A DNA stretch of 49,511 nt from NCBI GenBank assembly GCA_023266895.1, contig JAHFOI010000004.1:1-49511 (forward strand), written 5' to 3'. The position numbers and the translations under genes were made by a program. This DNA comes from Candidatus Woesearchaeota archaeon. Lineage in GTDB: Archaea; Nanobdellota; Nanobdellia; Woesearchaeales; ARS49. This document shows, piece by piece, positions 36,045 through 44,124 of the stretch. The notes beneath the pieces were generated by a model that worked only from the letters and a program-made list of their open reading frames with translations, had not been told where the DNA came from and did no database searches. Position 1 is the first letter of the stretch, and each line of letters begins with the position of its first letter.

Positions 36045-37667
36045 TCATTTGGCAAATAAGTACGCAGGTGGGGCGCCCATGCTTTGATCAATACCAGAAG
36101 GTCGTACAAGTTTTGCTATGCCGAGTCTTTCACGCGCAGTATTATCAATATGTTCTCGAAGCTGAACAATTTTTTCAGGAGATAAGTCATCAGTCCATAC
36201 CAAACTTTTGTATTCTCCTGGAACACCTTTATAAAACGCTTGAACTTGCGAGTAATCAGGTTTTCTAAAGTAAAGTCTTACTGCGCGTTCCTTTCCAGTT
36301 ATAGGGTCTTTTTTTCTTTCTTTAGTTTTTTTATCAATGCTATCATCATAAACAAATAAGTCGTCCTTAATTTTCGTTGCTCGATCATAAATCGGGGCTC
36401 CAGGATAGGGAGTGCAAACAGTTACATCAAAATCATCAGGTTTTGCCTCTAAAATCCATTCAAGAGTTTGCATGGCGTCAGCTTCTGTTTCACCCGCATG
36501 ACCAACCATGGTAAATGCCTTATATCGCAAGCCTGCATCACGCGCAATTTTTCTTGCAGCAAGATTAATCGCAGGTGAAGTATTCTTGTGAATAACGTGT
36601 TTAAGAATAAAAGGAGAACCTGATTCAACACCAGTACAGACCTCAACACAACCTGCACGTTTCATGTACTCAGCAATTTCTGGCTTTTTTACTAAAAGCT
36701 CAGACTTAATAAACGCTCGCCAAGAATATCCAATACCCTCAGTTTCTCTTAACTGAATCATTGCGTTACACAACTCAATAGTACGCTCAGTATTAAGATT
36801 AAATTCATCATCAAAAAACATAAATGCATCAGCACCATGAATTTTTCTCATGTGACGAAGTTCACGAATAATTTGATCAGAAGTTTTTGAACGAACAATT
36901 TTATACATATCACCTAAACGACCAGAACAAAATTCACAACCAAAAGGACAGCCTCGTTGGCTCATAACATTCATACACCGCAAACTTGTTCCTGCAACAT
37001 CCCTAATAGAATAATTATATGTTTCAATATTAAATAAGTGGCGTGCAGGAATACCTAACTTAGGCATATCTTCTTTTAAAACAATTCCCCCAGAAAACCA
37101 TTTTGAACCACTAAGCACTCTCGACGCAGACATAGGATCCATAACGTCATGCACTCGATTTTCACCTTCTCCTTCAAAAATAACGCTAAACTTTTCCAAA
37201 GGCTTAAAATTAAGGTCAAACTCATACAGCATCTGATTTAGGCGAGCAGGATCCGCACTCAAAGAAGAATCTGCACTGGTAAATTCAGCAATCTTATACC
37301 TTCTCAATTGCGTCATCAAACTCGGGTGTGCACCGCCAATAACCACATGACTATCTGACTTTACATCTCTAATGAGCTTCAAAATTTCACATGCGTCTGG
37401 AAACTGAGGAGATGTTGCAGTAATGCCAAATCCAACATAATTTTTACGCGCTGCTCTTAAAACCTCAGCTCTCCAGTCTTTAGGGTGTTCTGAGTCCACT
37501 GCAAGATCATATAAATCAATAGAAAAACCATGCGCCTCAAGAACACCGCCAATGTCTGCAAGACAGAGTGGTGGAAAAACACGCTCATCAAGAAGAAAAG
37601 GAGAAGGCGGATTAAACAATGCTATTGCGCCACGTTTTTGTCTCTCAAAAAGCCCCTCTAAGCCCAT
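36045..37667 (-). CDS. B12-binding-domain radical SAM protein
   Basis: SQRGCPFGCEFCSG (CxxxCxxC); N-terminal LFNPPSPFLLDERVFPPLCLADIGGVLEAHG. Confidence 0.92.
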   Translation of the reverse strand: MGLEGLFERQKRGAIALFNPPSPFLLDERVFPPLCLADIGGVLEAHGFSIDLYDLAVDSEHPKDWRAEVLRAARKNYVGFGITATSPQFPDACEILKLIRDVKSDSHVVIGGAHPSLMTQLRRYKIAEFTSADSSLSADPARLNQMLYEFDLNFKPLEKFSVIFEGEGENRVHDVMDPMSASRVLSGSKWFSGGIVLKEDMPKLGIPARHLFNIETYNYSIRDVAGTSLRCMNVMSQRGCPFGCEFCSGRLGDMYKIVRSKTSDQIIRELRHMRKIHGADAFMFFDDEFNLNTERTIELCNAMIQLRETEGIGYSWRAFIKSELLVKKPEIAEYMKRAGCVEVCTGVESGSPFILKHVIHKNTSPAINLAARKIARDAGLRYKAFTMVGHAGETEADAMQTLEWILEAKPDDFDVTVCTPYPGAPIYDRATKIKDDLFVYDDSIDKKTKERKKDPITGKERAVRLYFRKPDYSQVQAFYKGVPGEYKSLVWTDDLSPEKIVQLREHIDNTARERLGIAKLVRPSGIDQSMGAPPAYLFAK

Positions 37668-37757
37668 TTTTTTGGTGAAGAGAGCTTGATTTATAAAACT
37701 ACGTTTTTAAGCTGAGCATTACCTTTTTTTATGTGCGTAAAATCTTGCTTTTCAATA

Positions 37758-38075
37758 GGCTCTGGTGAAAATCTCGCCTTTGAGCTCGACAACGTCACTA
37801 CGTTCCGAGGTTCGGTTTCACCTCACCGCTGATGTCGGATTCGCGTTCTGATGTAACAAACAACATGCCTTTCCTGCTCCTAGCCATCATCACTGTTCGC
37901 AGTTCTGAGATTACAAGTCGTGAGCGACTCGTAATTAACGACGGCATCCACTTCAAAAACCAATACGCTCAGCCTATAAGACATACTTACTAAGGTTCAT
38001 AGCCTACAACCTCAGTTATTAAAATCAGTCATAAACATCGGTTGATAGGCATCAGCGTACATTTTCACCAGAGCC
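37758..38075. mobile_element. MITE-like TIR element, family 1, copy 2
   Basis: Perfect 15-bp TIR GGCTCTGGTGAAAAT/ATTTTCACCAGAGCC; 9-bp direct repeat TTTTCAATA at 37749-37757 and 38076-38084. Confidence 0.9.
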
Positions 38076-38131
38076 TTTTCAATAGAGAGGTTTAACTAAC
38101 CTATTTTTTATGTTGGATTCAAACCTCTTCT

Positions 38132-38175
38132 TTGAGGAGTTTGAATAATCCTTCAAAACTAGCCAAACTCCTCAA
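38132..38175. terminator. 12-bp perfect inverted repeat 3' of the Nudix-like gene
   Basis: TTGAGGAGTTTG / CAAACTCCTCAA immediately after the stop of the minus-strand gene. Confidence 0.5.
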
Positions 38176-38179
38176 TAGT

Positions 38180-39184
38180 CTAATTGGGTAGCATGCGTTT
38201 TAGAAATGCCTGATTTAGCGCACCATCTGCAAGCGCGCCTATGTCAACACCACTCACTATTTTATCTAAAACAAGATCCTCACACAACTCCTTTGCAACC
38301 TTTCGTCCATGCTTATGAGCTATGTATAGAAGTAGTGCGCCAACACCATTTTCAATAGGTTCATATTCCTTATTTTTTTCTGTTTCAGGACCTGAAACCA
38401 TTTTTGCACCTTCAAAAATAATTGGCGGTTCTGAGTAAGTGTTTAAAACCTGATTTCCTTTGTGAAATAAATAGTCCATCAAAGGCTTCAACCGATTTGA
38501 TACTAATAACAAGTGTTTGTGCTTCTTTTTTTCTGAGGGCATTTTCTCCCATGCTTTGTAAAGATCTGATGCAGATAAAGGAACTTTCTGGGTAAATACC
38601 TGAACAAACAAAAAAGAATCCCTATCATCATGTGAACAACCAAGATAGTGCACAGGACTAAATGATCTTATGCCAAGACTTTCACTAACCCTTTCAAACA
38701 CGGTTTCTCTGAAAAACTCATGTCCTGGTGCACTTGTATGAGTGTAAAAACCTGCTGGAGAAAGATACTTGTTCGCAAGATGATCTCCAGAACGATGACC
38801 AAATACCAGATAGTTATCAGAGGTTTCAAGGAGCGTAATCATGCTGAGACCTGCAAGTGCACCAAGCAGTTTTGGATTAACAGGAGTTCCTGTTTGAACA
38901 CAGCCAGACGCAAAATTTCGTAGCGCAAAATACTCCTCAAATTGAAATCTGCGAGCGCTAAACACAAGACCCTTTTCAGACTCTCTCACCTCAGCAAGAG
39001 ACAGTATGTTTCCATCATGTACCTTTCCTTCAGCAATCAATGCACTAAACGCTTCCTTACCTCTCAAAAGATCTCTACGGTATGCACCCACTAATTCTGG
39101 AGGAAGTTTAAAAGGAGTTTCATTATAGTCTAAAAAAATACTCTCAATAGGTCGTGTCTTGGCATCAACAATAGTGAGGGTCAT
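38180..39184 (-). CDS. Divergent Nudix-like protein
   Basis: NYLVFGHRSGDHLANKYLSPAGFYTHTSAPGHEFFRETVFERVSESLGI resembles a degenerate Nudix box. Confidence 0.45.
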   Translation of the reverse strand: MTLTIVDAKTRPIESIFLDYNETPFKLPPELVGAYRRDLLRGKEAFSALIAEGKVHDGNILSLAEVRESEKGLVFSARRFQFEEYFALRNFASGCVQTGTPVNPKLLGALAGLSMITLLETSDNYLVFGHRSGDHLANKYLSPAGFYTHTSAPGHEFFRETVFERVSESLGIRSFSPVHYLGCSHDDRDSFLFVQVFTQKVPLSASDLYKAWEKMPSEKKKHKHLLLVSNRLKPLMDYLFHKGNQVLNTYSEPPIIFEGAKMVSGPETEKNKEYEPIENGVGALLLYIAHKHGRKVAKELCEDLVLDKIVSGVDIGALADGALNQAFLKRMLPN

Positions 39185-39365
39185 GTAACTGGCTTTTTGA
39201 AGATGTTTAAAAGTCTTTGGAAGAAAAAAAGCTGTTATCCCCTCACCTGACTTGTTTGTTTAACCCAGCCTTTTCAAGCATGAAGAACGCAGCGCTTAAA
39301 AATTATTTATGCAACACCACACCTCGCTCACAAAGTTTATTAATAGACCTTATTGAAATGCATTT

Positions 39366-39788
39366 ATGAAAGTCCTTGTGCTATTTGCAGTCTTGCTTCT
39401 GGTTTCATGCAGTGCTCAACCAGTTCAAGAAAATCTGAATACACAGCAAACCACAGTTTCAGTTATTGAACCTGAACCAAACGCAAGACCTCAAGAACCA
39501 ACATCTGTAGGTCAACTACGGGAATTTAGTATGACCGCCACTGACTTTCAATTTACTCCAGCAACAATTAATGTAAACAAAGGCGATATGGTGCGCCTTA
39601 AAATCACCTCAGGAGATGTAAGACATGGCATTGCCATACAAGGCTACAAAATACGAAAAGAATTACCAGTCAATCAAGAAGTTGTGATTGAATTTGTAGC
39701 AGATAACGAAGGAGAATTCCCCTTTTATTGCAGTGTATTTTGTGGCAGTGGTCATGGCGCAATGCACGGACTGCTTGTGGTGTCATGA
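39366..39788 (+). CDS. Cupredoxin-domain lipoprotein with CuA-like metal site
   Basis: Lipobox LLLVSC; DVRHG ... CSVFCGSGHGAMHG. Confidence 0.85.
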   Translation: MKVLVLFAVLLLVSCSAQPVQENLNTQQTTVSVIEPEPNARPQEPTSVGQLREFSMTATDFQFTPATINVNKGDMVRLKITSGDVRHGIAIQGYKIRKELPVNQEVVIEFVADNEGEFPFYCSVFCGSGHGAMHGLLVVS

Positions 39789-39850
39789 AAAAAATATTGG
39801 CGCTCACGAGTTTTCTTATAATCCTAAGTGCGTGCAAGGAGGAACTATGA
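39785..39850 (+). CDS. 21-aa micro-lipoprotein / leader peptide (not in ORF track)
   Basis: MKKILALTSFLIILSACKEEL*; lipobox LSAC; ATGA overlaps at both ends. Confidence 0.55.
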   Translation: MKKILALTSFLIILSACKEEL

Positions 39851-40458
39851 AACAATTTCTAACAGGAGCTGACGGTGTGAAGCTTAGCTATGACTTCTGG
39901 CAAGGAACGCAAACTCTACCTGGCGTTCTGCTCGTCCACCAATTGCCCGCAAACAAGTCAAGCTGGCAACCCTTAATTCCTGACCTGATTGCAAAAAGGT
40001 ATACTGTGCTCGCAATTGATTACCGAGGCAGAGGCAATAGTGAGGGGGTATTACAGACTGCGCAAGACTTTCAAAACATAGGTCTTGATGTAAAAGCAGG
40101 ACTTGATTTTTTACGCTCAAAAGGAATTACTACTATAATCATTATTGGCGCTTCAATAGGCGCGAATCACGCATTGATAGCAGCAGTTGAACGAGAGGAG
40201 GTACGTGGCGTTGTGCTTCTGAGCCCAGGACTAGATTATAGAGGTGTCAAAACAGAACCTGCAGCCACAACACTACAAAAACCAGTACTCATCGTCGCAT
40301 CAGAAGATGATGCCTACTCTGCAATGTCAAGCAAGAAGCTGTATGACTTGCTTCCTGGAAAAAAAGAGCTAAAACTATTTAGCACCGCAGGCCATGGTAC
40401 ATACATGTTTTCAGAAGAAAGTTTGAAACCTTTGATACTGAATTTTTTGAAAAAATAG
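39847..40458 (+). CDS. Alpha/beta hydrolase
   Basis: LLVHQLPANKSSWQPLI; IDYRGRGNSEG; IGASIGANHA; AGHGTYMF; SD-like AAGGAGG before ATG. Confidence 0.85.
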   Translation: MKQFLTGADGVKLSYDFWQGTQTLPGVLLVHQLPANKSSWQPLIPDLIAKRYTVLAIDYRGRGNSEGVLQTAQDFQNIGLDVKAGLDFLRSKGITTIIIIGASIGANHALIAAVEREEVRGVVLLSPGLDYRGVKTEPAATTLQKPVLIVASEDDAYSAMSSKKLYDLLPGKKELKLFSTAGHGTYMFSEESLKPLILNFLKK

Positions 40459-40504
40459 TTTTGCGCTGGCGTGTGCTGTCCCTTCTTTAGGCATAACGGG
40501 AAAA

Positions 40505-40885
40505 ATGACGCAGGAATATTTTCGTGCCACAAGTCTTAAAAAGAACAATTTATTTTCAGAATTCATGAGTGAAGACTGGTATTACCTATTTGTACGACCT
40601 AAAGGAAGTTCTGAAGAGTATAGGCTAGTTCTTGATAAGGGAATGCTAATTCATCCTGAAGAGGAAGATAAAATTCCTTTTCACACCAGTAGAGTTGGTG
40701 CAGCAATTGCAGAGTGTTCTGCTAGAGGGTATGCAGTTGTGAAATATGCACCACACGAGCTTCCTTCTGATCTTGCAACCAAAATACGAAAACTATGTGG
40801 AGTCCCAGAACCAGTACCAGAAAGTATTCCTACTGAAGAACCTTCTCAGGCCATTTCTTTAGAGGAATTGTTCAAGAAAAAATAG
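40505..40885 (+). CDS. Hypothetical protein
   Basis: 126-aa ORF. Confidence 0.5.
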   Translation: MTQEYFRATSLKKNNLFSEFMSEDWYYLFVRPKGSSEEYRLVLDKGMLIHPEEEDKIPFHTSRVGAAIAECSARGYAVVKYAPHELPSDLATKIRKLCGVPEPVPESIPTEEPSQAISLEELFKKK

Positions 40886-40899
40886 TCTGCTTTTCCACT

Positions 40900-40974
40900 G
40901 TAGAACAAGAACACGCTTTATTTCTCCTTATCAATAATGACTTTCAGGGATTGTCAACTGTCAAAGTCTTTTAA
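40900..40974 (+). pseudogene. VapC C-terminal remnant
   Basis: VEQEHALFLLINNDFQGLSTVKVF* versus intact AEQERAILLTMDHDFQGTPNTKVV*. Confidence 0.65.
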
Positions 40975-40979
40975 GGTAA

Positions 40980-41290
40980 TTACACCTTTTTCTTTTTAAT
41001 CACAACAAGCCCATCGCGTTCCAATCCAGAAATGAAAACTCCCAACCACCCAAAGGGTTGCTCGCTTTGGCTCGCAATCCTCGCCTGCTGTCTCGGAGTG
41101 GGGTATCTCTATACAAGCAAGAGGAGTTTTCAATGTTTCATACCCCTCAAAAATTTTACTCACCCAGTCACCGCAAGCGGTGGGGTATGAAACAAATCAA
41201 TTCTTGAAAATTCTTACGTCTGATTACTTTTTCAAGGTTATTGAGCGCGTGAGGTTTTACTCGTAAAATAAGCAACCGCAGCAGAAGCGA
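40980..41290 (-). pseudogene. MutY C-terminal remnant interrupted by repeat family 2 copy B
   Basis: LILRVKPHALNNLEKVIRRKNFQELI|SGLERDGLVVIKKKKV* versus intact LLREKSQTVTQLKKSIPRKDVQELLSGLEHDGLIVVENKLVRLP*. Confidence 0.7.
41040..41200. mobile_element. Repeat family 2, copy B (short form)
   Basis: AAAT-GAAAACTCCC...GGGGTATGAAAC-AAAT; internal IR GTTTCATACCCC/GGGGTATGAAAC; near-identical to copy A. Confidence 0.8.
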
Positions 41291-41443
41291 AAAAGGAGCA
41301 TGAATCCTTGAAAAACTCCTACACAGTACAGAGACGATCGGACTTCAAGAAACAAATCTCCTTGAAGAAATTTCTCGAATACTCACTTCACGAGCCTAAC
41401 CAATTACAAAGATTTAAATAAAACTATAGCTATAACTATTGCT

Positions 41444-41641
41444 ATGGCAACAACTATTCAGGTTTCAGAAACAACCAAACAATTGCTTCAAATGGCTAAA
41501 GAAGAAGAAGGAGCACAAAGCTATGATGCGTTGATACGAGAGGTCTTTATGCAAAAATCAGGCATTCCAAAATCACTGTTTGGCAAAGGAAAAGGAGCTG
41601 GTTGGAAAAAAGTAGACCGCATGAAATTTAGAGGAGAATAG
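41444..41641 (+). CDS. VapB-family antitoxin
   Basis: TTIQVSETTKQLLQMAKEEEGAQSYDALIREV. Confidence 0.8.
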   Translation: MATTIQVSETTKQLLQMAKEEEGAQSYDALIREVFMQKSGIPKSLFGKGKGAGWKKVDRMKFRGE

Positions 41642-41642
41642 A

Positions 41643-42023
41643 ATGACCTTATACGCAATCGATAGTTCTGTGTGGATTGAGTACTTTGATGGCACCTCAA
41701 AAGGCCAACTGATCAGTCAATTAATAGAGAAAGAAAGCCTGCGAACATCTATTCTTGCTATGGCTGAAATTGCAGATTCATTTGCACGAGACAATAGAGA
41801 TTGCACTGAACTGGTTGAGTTCGTAAAATCCCGATCAACCATTGTACAACTTAGTATTCCACTTTCGTTGCGTGCAGCAATCCTAAAAAAAAGCATTCGA
41901 AAACAAAAGCCTAAATTCGGCCTTGCAGATGCAATCCATCTTGCAACAGCAGAACAAGAACGTGCAATACTCCTTACAATGGATCATGATTTTCAAGGAA
42001 CACCAAACACCAAAGTTGTTTAA
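41643..42023 (+). CDS. VapC-family PIN-domain toxin
   Basis: YAIDSSVWIEYFDGTSKG ... FGLADAIHLATAEQERAILLTMDHDF. Confidence 0.9.
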   Translation: MTLYAIDSSVWIEYFDGTSKGQLISQLIEKESLRTSILAMAEIADSFARDNRDCTELVEFVKSRSTIVQLSIPLSLRAAILKKSIRKQKPKFGLADAIHLATAEQERAILLTMDHDFQGTPNTKVV

Positions 42024-42850
42024 GGCAATCTCACTAGTTTATTCTCAACAACAATGAGTCCATCATGTTCCAATCCAGAAAGCAGTTCCTGCACATCTTT
42101 ACGAGGTATGCTCTTTTTTAGTTGAGTTACAGTCTGAGATTTTTCTCGTAACAAACTCAAGATCTTCCCACGCGCCTGTCGTCGCGAACCTTCAAAGGTA
42201 GTTTGTGTCTTCTTCTTAATACCTTGCGGAAATCCCTTTAGAAGTGCAGGACAGTGTTTTGCAAAAGGACAGCTTGTGCATTGAGGGGTTTTATTGCAGA
42301 TAAGAGCGCCAAATTCCATGACTGCATTATTCCACTCGCGACTATTATGTTGCGGAAGAAATTCTTTCGCGAGATTAGTGACTTTTTTCAGGTCAGCGTT
42401 TTCCACACCACAAAACAAACGCGAAAACACACGCCGCACATTTGTGTCCACAACTACTGCAGGATAATTACGTGAAAAACTCGCGACTGCTGCAGCAGTA
42501 TACGGCCCAATCGCAGGAAGTTGTTCTAATTCAAAAGGACTCTTAGGAAAGCTACCTCTTGCAACAACTGCTTGCGCGCACTTTTGCAACAGAACAGCAC
42601 GACGATTATAACCCAAACCAGCCCACGCTTGAATTATTTCAGAAGTAAGGGCTTTTGCCAGGGCTTCAACAGTGGGAAATAATTCCAAAAACCTTTTGTA
42701 ATACTCAACAACACGGCTCACTTGAGTCTGCTGAAGCATGACTTCAGAAACAAGAATTTTGTAAGGCTCAGTCGTGTGACGCCAAGGAAGATCACGTTTG
42801 TGCGTAGCATACCATAACAAAAGAGTTGATTCAAACTGCTGCTGTTTCAC
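42020..42850 (-). CDS. mutY: A/G-specific adenine glycosylase
   Basis: LPWRHTTEPYKILVSEVMLQQTQV; LPAIGPYTAAAVASF; VVDTNVRRVFSR; Fe-S cysteines CNKTPQCTSCPFAKHCP. Confidence 0.92.
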   Translation of the reverse strand: MKQQQFESTLLLWYATHKRDLPWRHTTEPYKILVSEVMLQQTQVSRVVEYYKRFLELFPTVEALAKALTSEIIQAWAGLGYNRRAVLLQKCAQAVVARGSFPKSPFELEQLPAIGPYTAAAVASFSRNYPAVVVDTNVRRVFSRLFCGVENADLKKVTNLAKEFLPQHNSREWNNAVMEFGALICNKTPQCTSCPFAKHCPALLKGFPQGIKKKTQTTFEGSRRQARGKILSLLREKSQTVTQLKKSIPRKDVQELLSGLEHDGLIVVENKLVRLP

Positions 42851-43374
42851 TTCTTACATTCCTCAGCAAGTTTTGCGAAATACGCAGCCTGTTCCTTTTT
42901 GGCATGTAACAAAACTATTTTGCAGGCATACTTTTTTTTTATTTTTTCAAAATAAATTCCTTTTTTACCTTCAGGTCTAAAATCATGCCACATAAACTTG
43001 AGAAGATTCCACAGACCAAAAAGACTCTCCTTTTCGGGTGCTTGGGAGTGCTTTCTTTTGAAGTATCGAGTAATAATGCGATACGCTAAGATAATGCGGT
43101 TTTCTGTGAGAATAATTATTTTTTGAGAAGATTGCGCAAGTGAACTATTCCATGCTGAAGGAAATGCGCCACAAATCCACCTTCTTTTTTTTGCAAGCGT
43201 ACGTGCAAGTCTAGATCTCTGTGGTTTAGAACGTATAATTGTGAACTTTTCTTTAAAAATAATGTCATCAATATCATAAAAAGGAATACGTATTGCTTTG
43301 GAAAGTCGTTCTCCACGATAATTCTTTCCAGTGCCCGCATTGCCCAGAATGAGAATTCTGCTAAGCTTTTTCAT
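42847..43374 (-). CDS. P-loop kinase-like (FlaR/adenylate-kinase-like) protein
   Basis: ILILGNAGTGKNYRGERLSKAIRIPFYDIDDIIF. Confidence 0.75.
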   Translation of the reverse strand: MKKLSRILILGNAGTGKNYRGERLSKAIRIPFYDIDDIIFKEKFTIIRSKPQRSRLARTLAKKRRWICGAFPSAWNSSLAQSSQKIIILTENRIILAYRIITRYFKRKHSQAPEKESLFGLWNLLKFMWHDFRPEGKKGIYFEKIKKKYACKIVLLHAKKEQAAYFAKLAEECKK

Positions 43375-43404
43375 GAAACAGTACTTGCAGAGATAGTTAT
43401 TAAA

Positions 43405-43929
43405 TTATTCCCTACAATGCTCGCAAAAGAGCTCGCCTTGTTGTTCATGAAGATCATCAGCATAATTACCGCAGGCACTACACATGCCTTTGCTAATCTT
43501 GCGGTCTTGCTCACGAAGCTCAATCTTATTCGCAAGAACATCAAATAAGTCAGGCTGCACTTTAAGAATGTCTTTACCAGTAATTAAGCCAGCAAGCTTT
43601 CCATTATGTACGACGGGCAAGTGCCTGATGTTATGGTCACGCAGCAACTGCATTGCATCGCCCAAGTCCTGTTCTGGACTAATCGTGATGAGTGTTGTTT
43701 CCATAATTTCCTTTGCAGTCATGGAAGAAGAAGGCTTGTCTGCAATCATCGCTTTGCGCACCATGTCCTGCTCAGTGAACAATCCAATCACTTGCTCGTT
43801 TTCAACAACTAACAAGGAACCAACATGCTCTTTGGCCATTATTTTTGCGCATGCAAGAAGTGTTGCATTTAACCCAACAGTAATGGGTTTGATAGTCATT
43901 GTATCGCCCACTTGCATTCCAGTGTCCAT
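43405..43929 (-). CDS. CBS-domain pair protein with C-terminal zinc ribbon
   Basis: Two CBS repeats (VGSLLVVENEQVIGLFTEQDMVRKA; IRHLPVVHNGKLAGLITGKDILK); CSACGNYADDLHEQQGELFCEHC. Confidence 0.9.
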   Translation of the reverse strand: MDTGMQVGDTMTIKPITVGLNATLLACAKIMAKEHVGSLLVVENEQVIGLFTEQDMVRKAMIADKPSSSMTAKEIMETTLITISPEQDLGDAMQLLRDHNIRHLPVVHNGKLAGLITGKDILKVQPDLFDVLANKIELREQDRKISKGMCSACGNYADDLHEQQGELFCEHCRE

Positions 43930-43975
43930 AAAAATAAAACAGCAGTACACGCTATTTAAGATTATCGCTAGTAGA

Positions 43976-44068
43976 GACTCTGGTGAAAAACTTCCTTTTC
44001 TATGCGTTCGTAGGTTCAGTTTCACCTCACCGCTGCTTCCGAGCTCGCGCACTTTTTTCACCAGAGCC
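43976..44068. mobile_element. MITE family 1, short internally deleted copy
   Basis: gaCTCTGGTGAAAAa ... tTTTTTCACCAGAGCC; shared interior GGTTCrGTTTCACCTCACCGCTG. Confidence 0.65.
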
Positions 44069-44124
44069 GTTTCAACCCACACCTTTTTAAATCACAAACA
44101 CCTTGTACCCTAAATGGGGAGTTT

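Noticed and set aside
42020-42023. vapC and mutY stop codons overlapping (TTAA)
   Set aside because: Simple convergent packing, interesting only for tracing the duplicated junction at about 40975.
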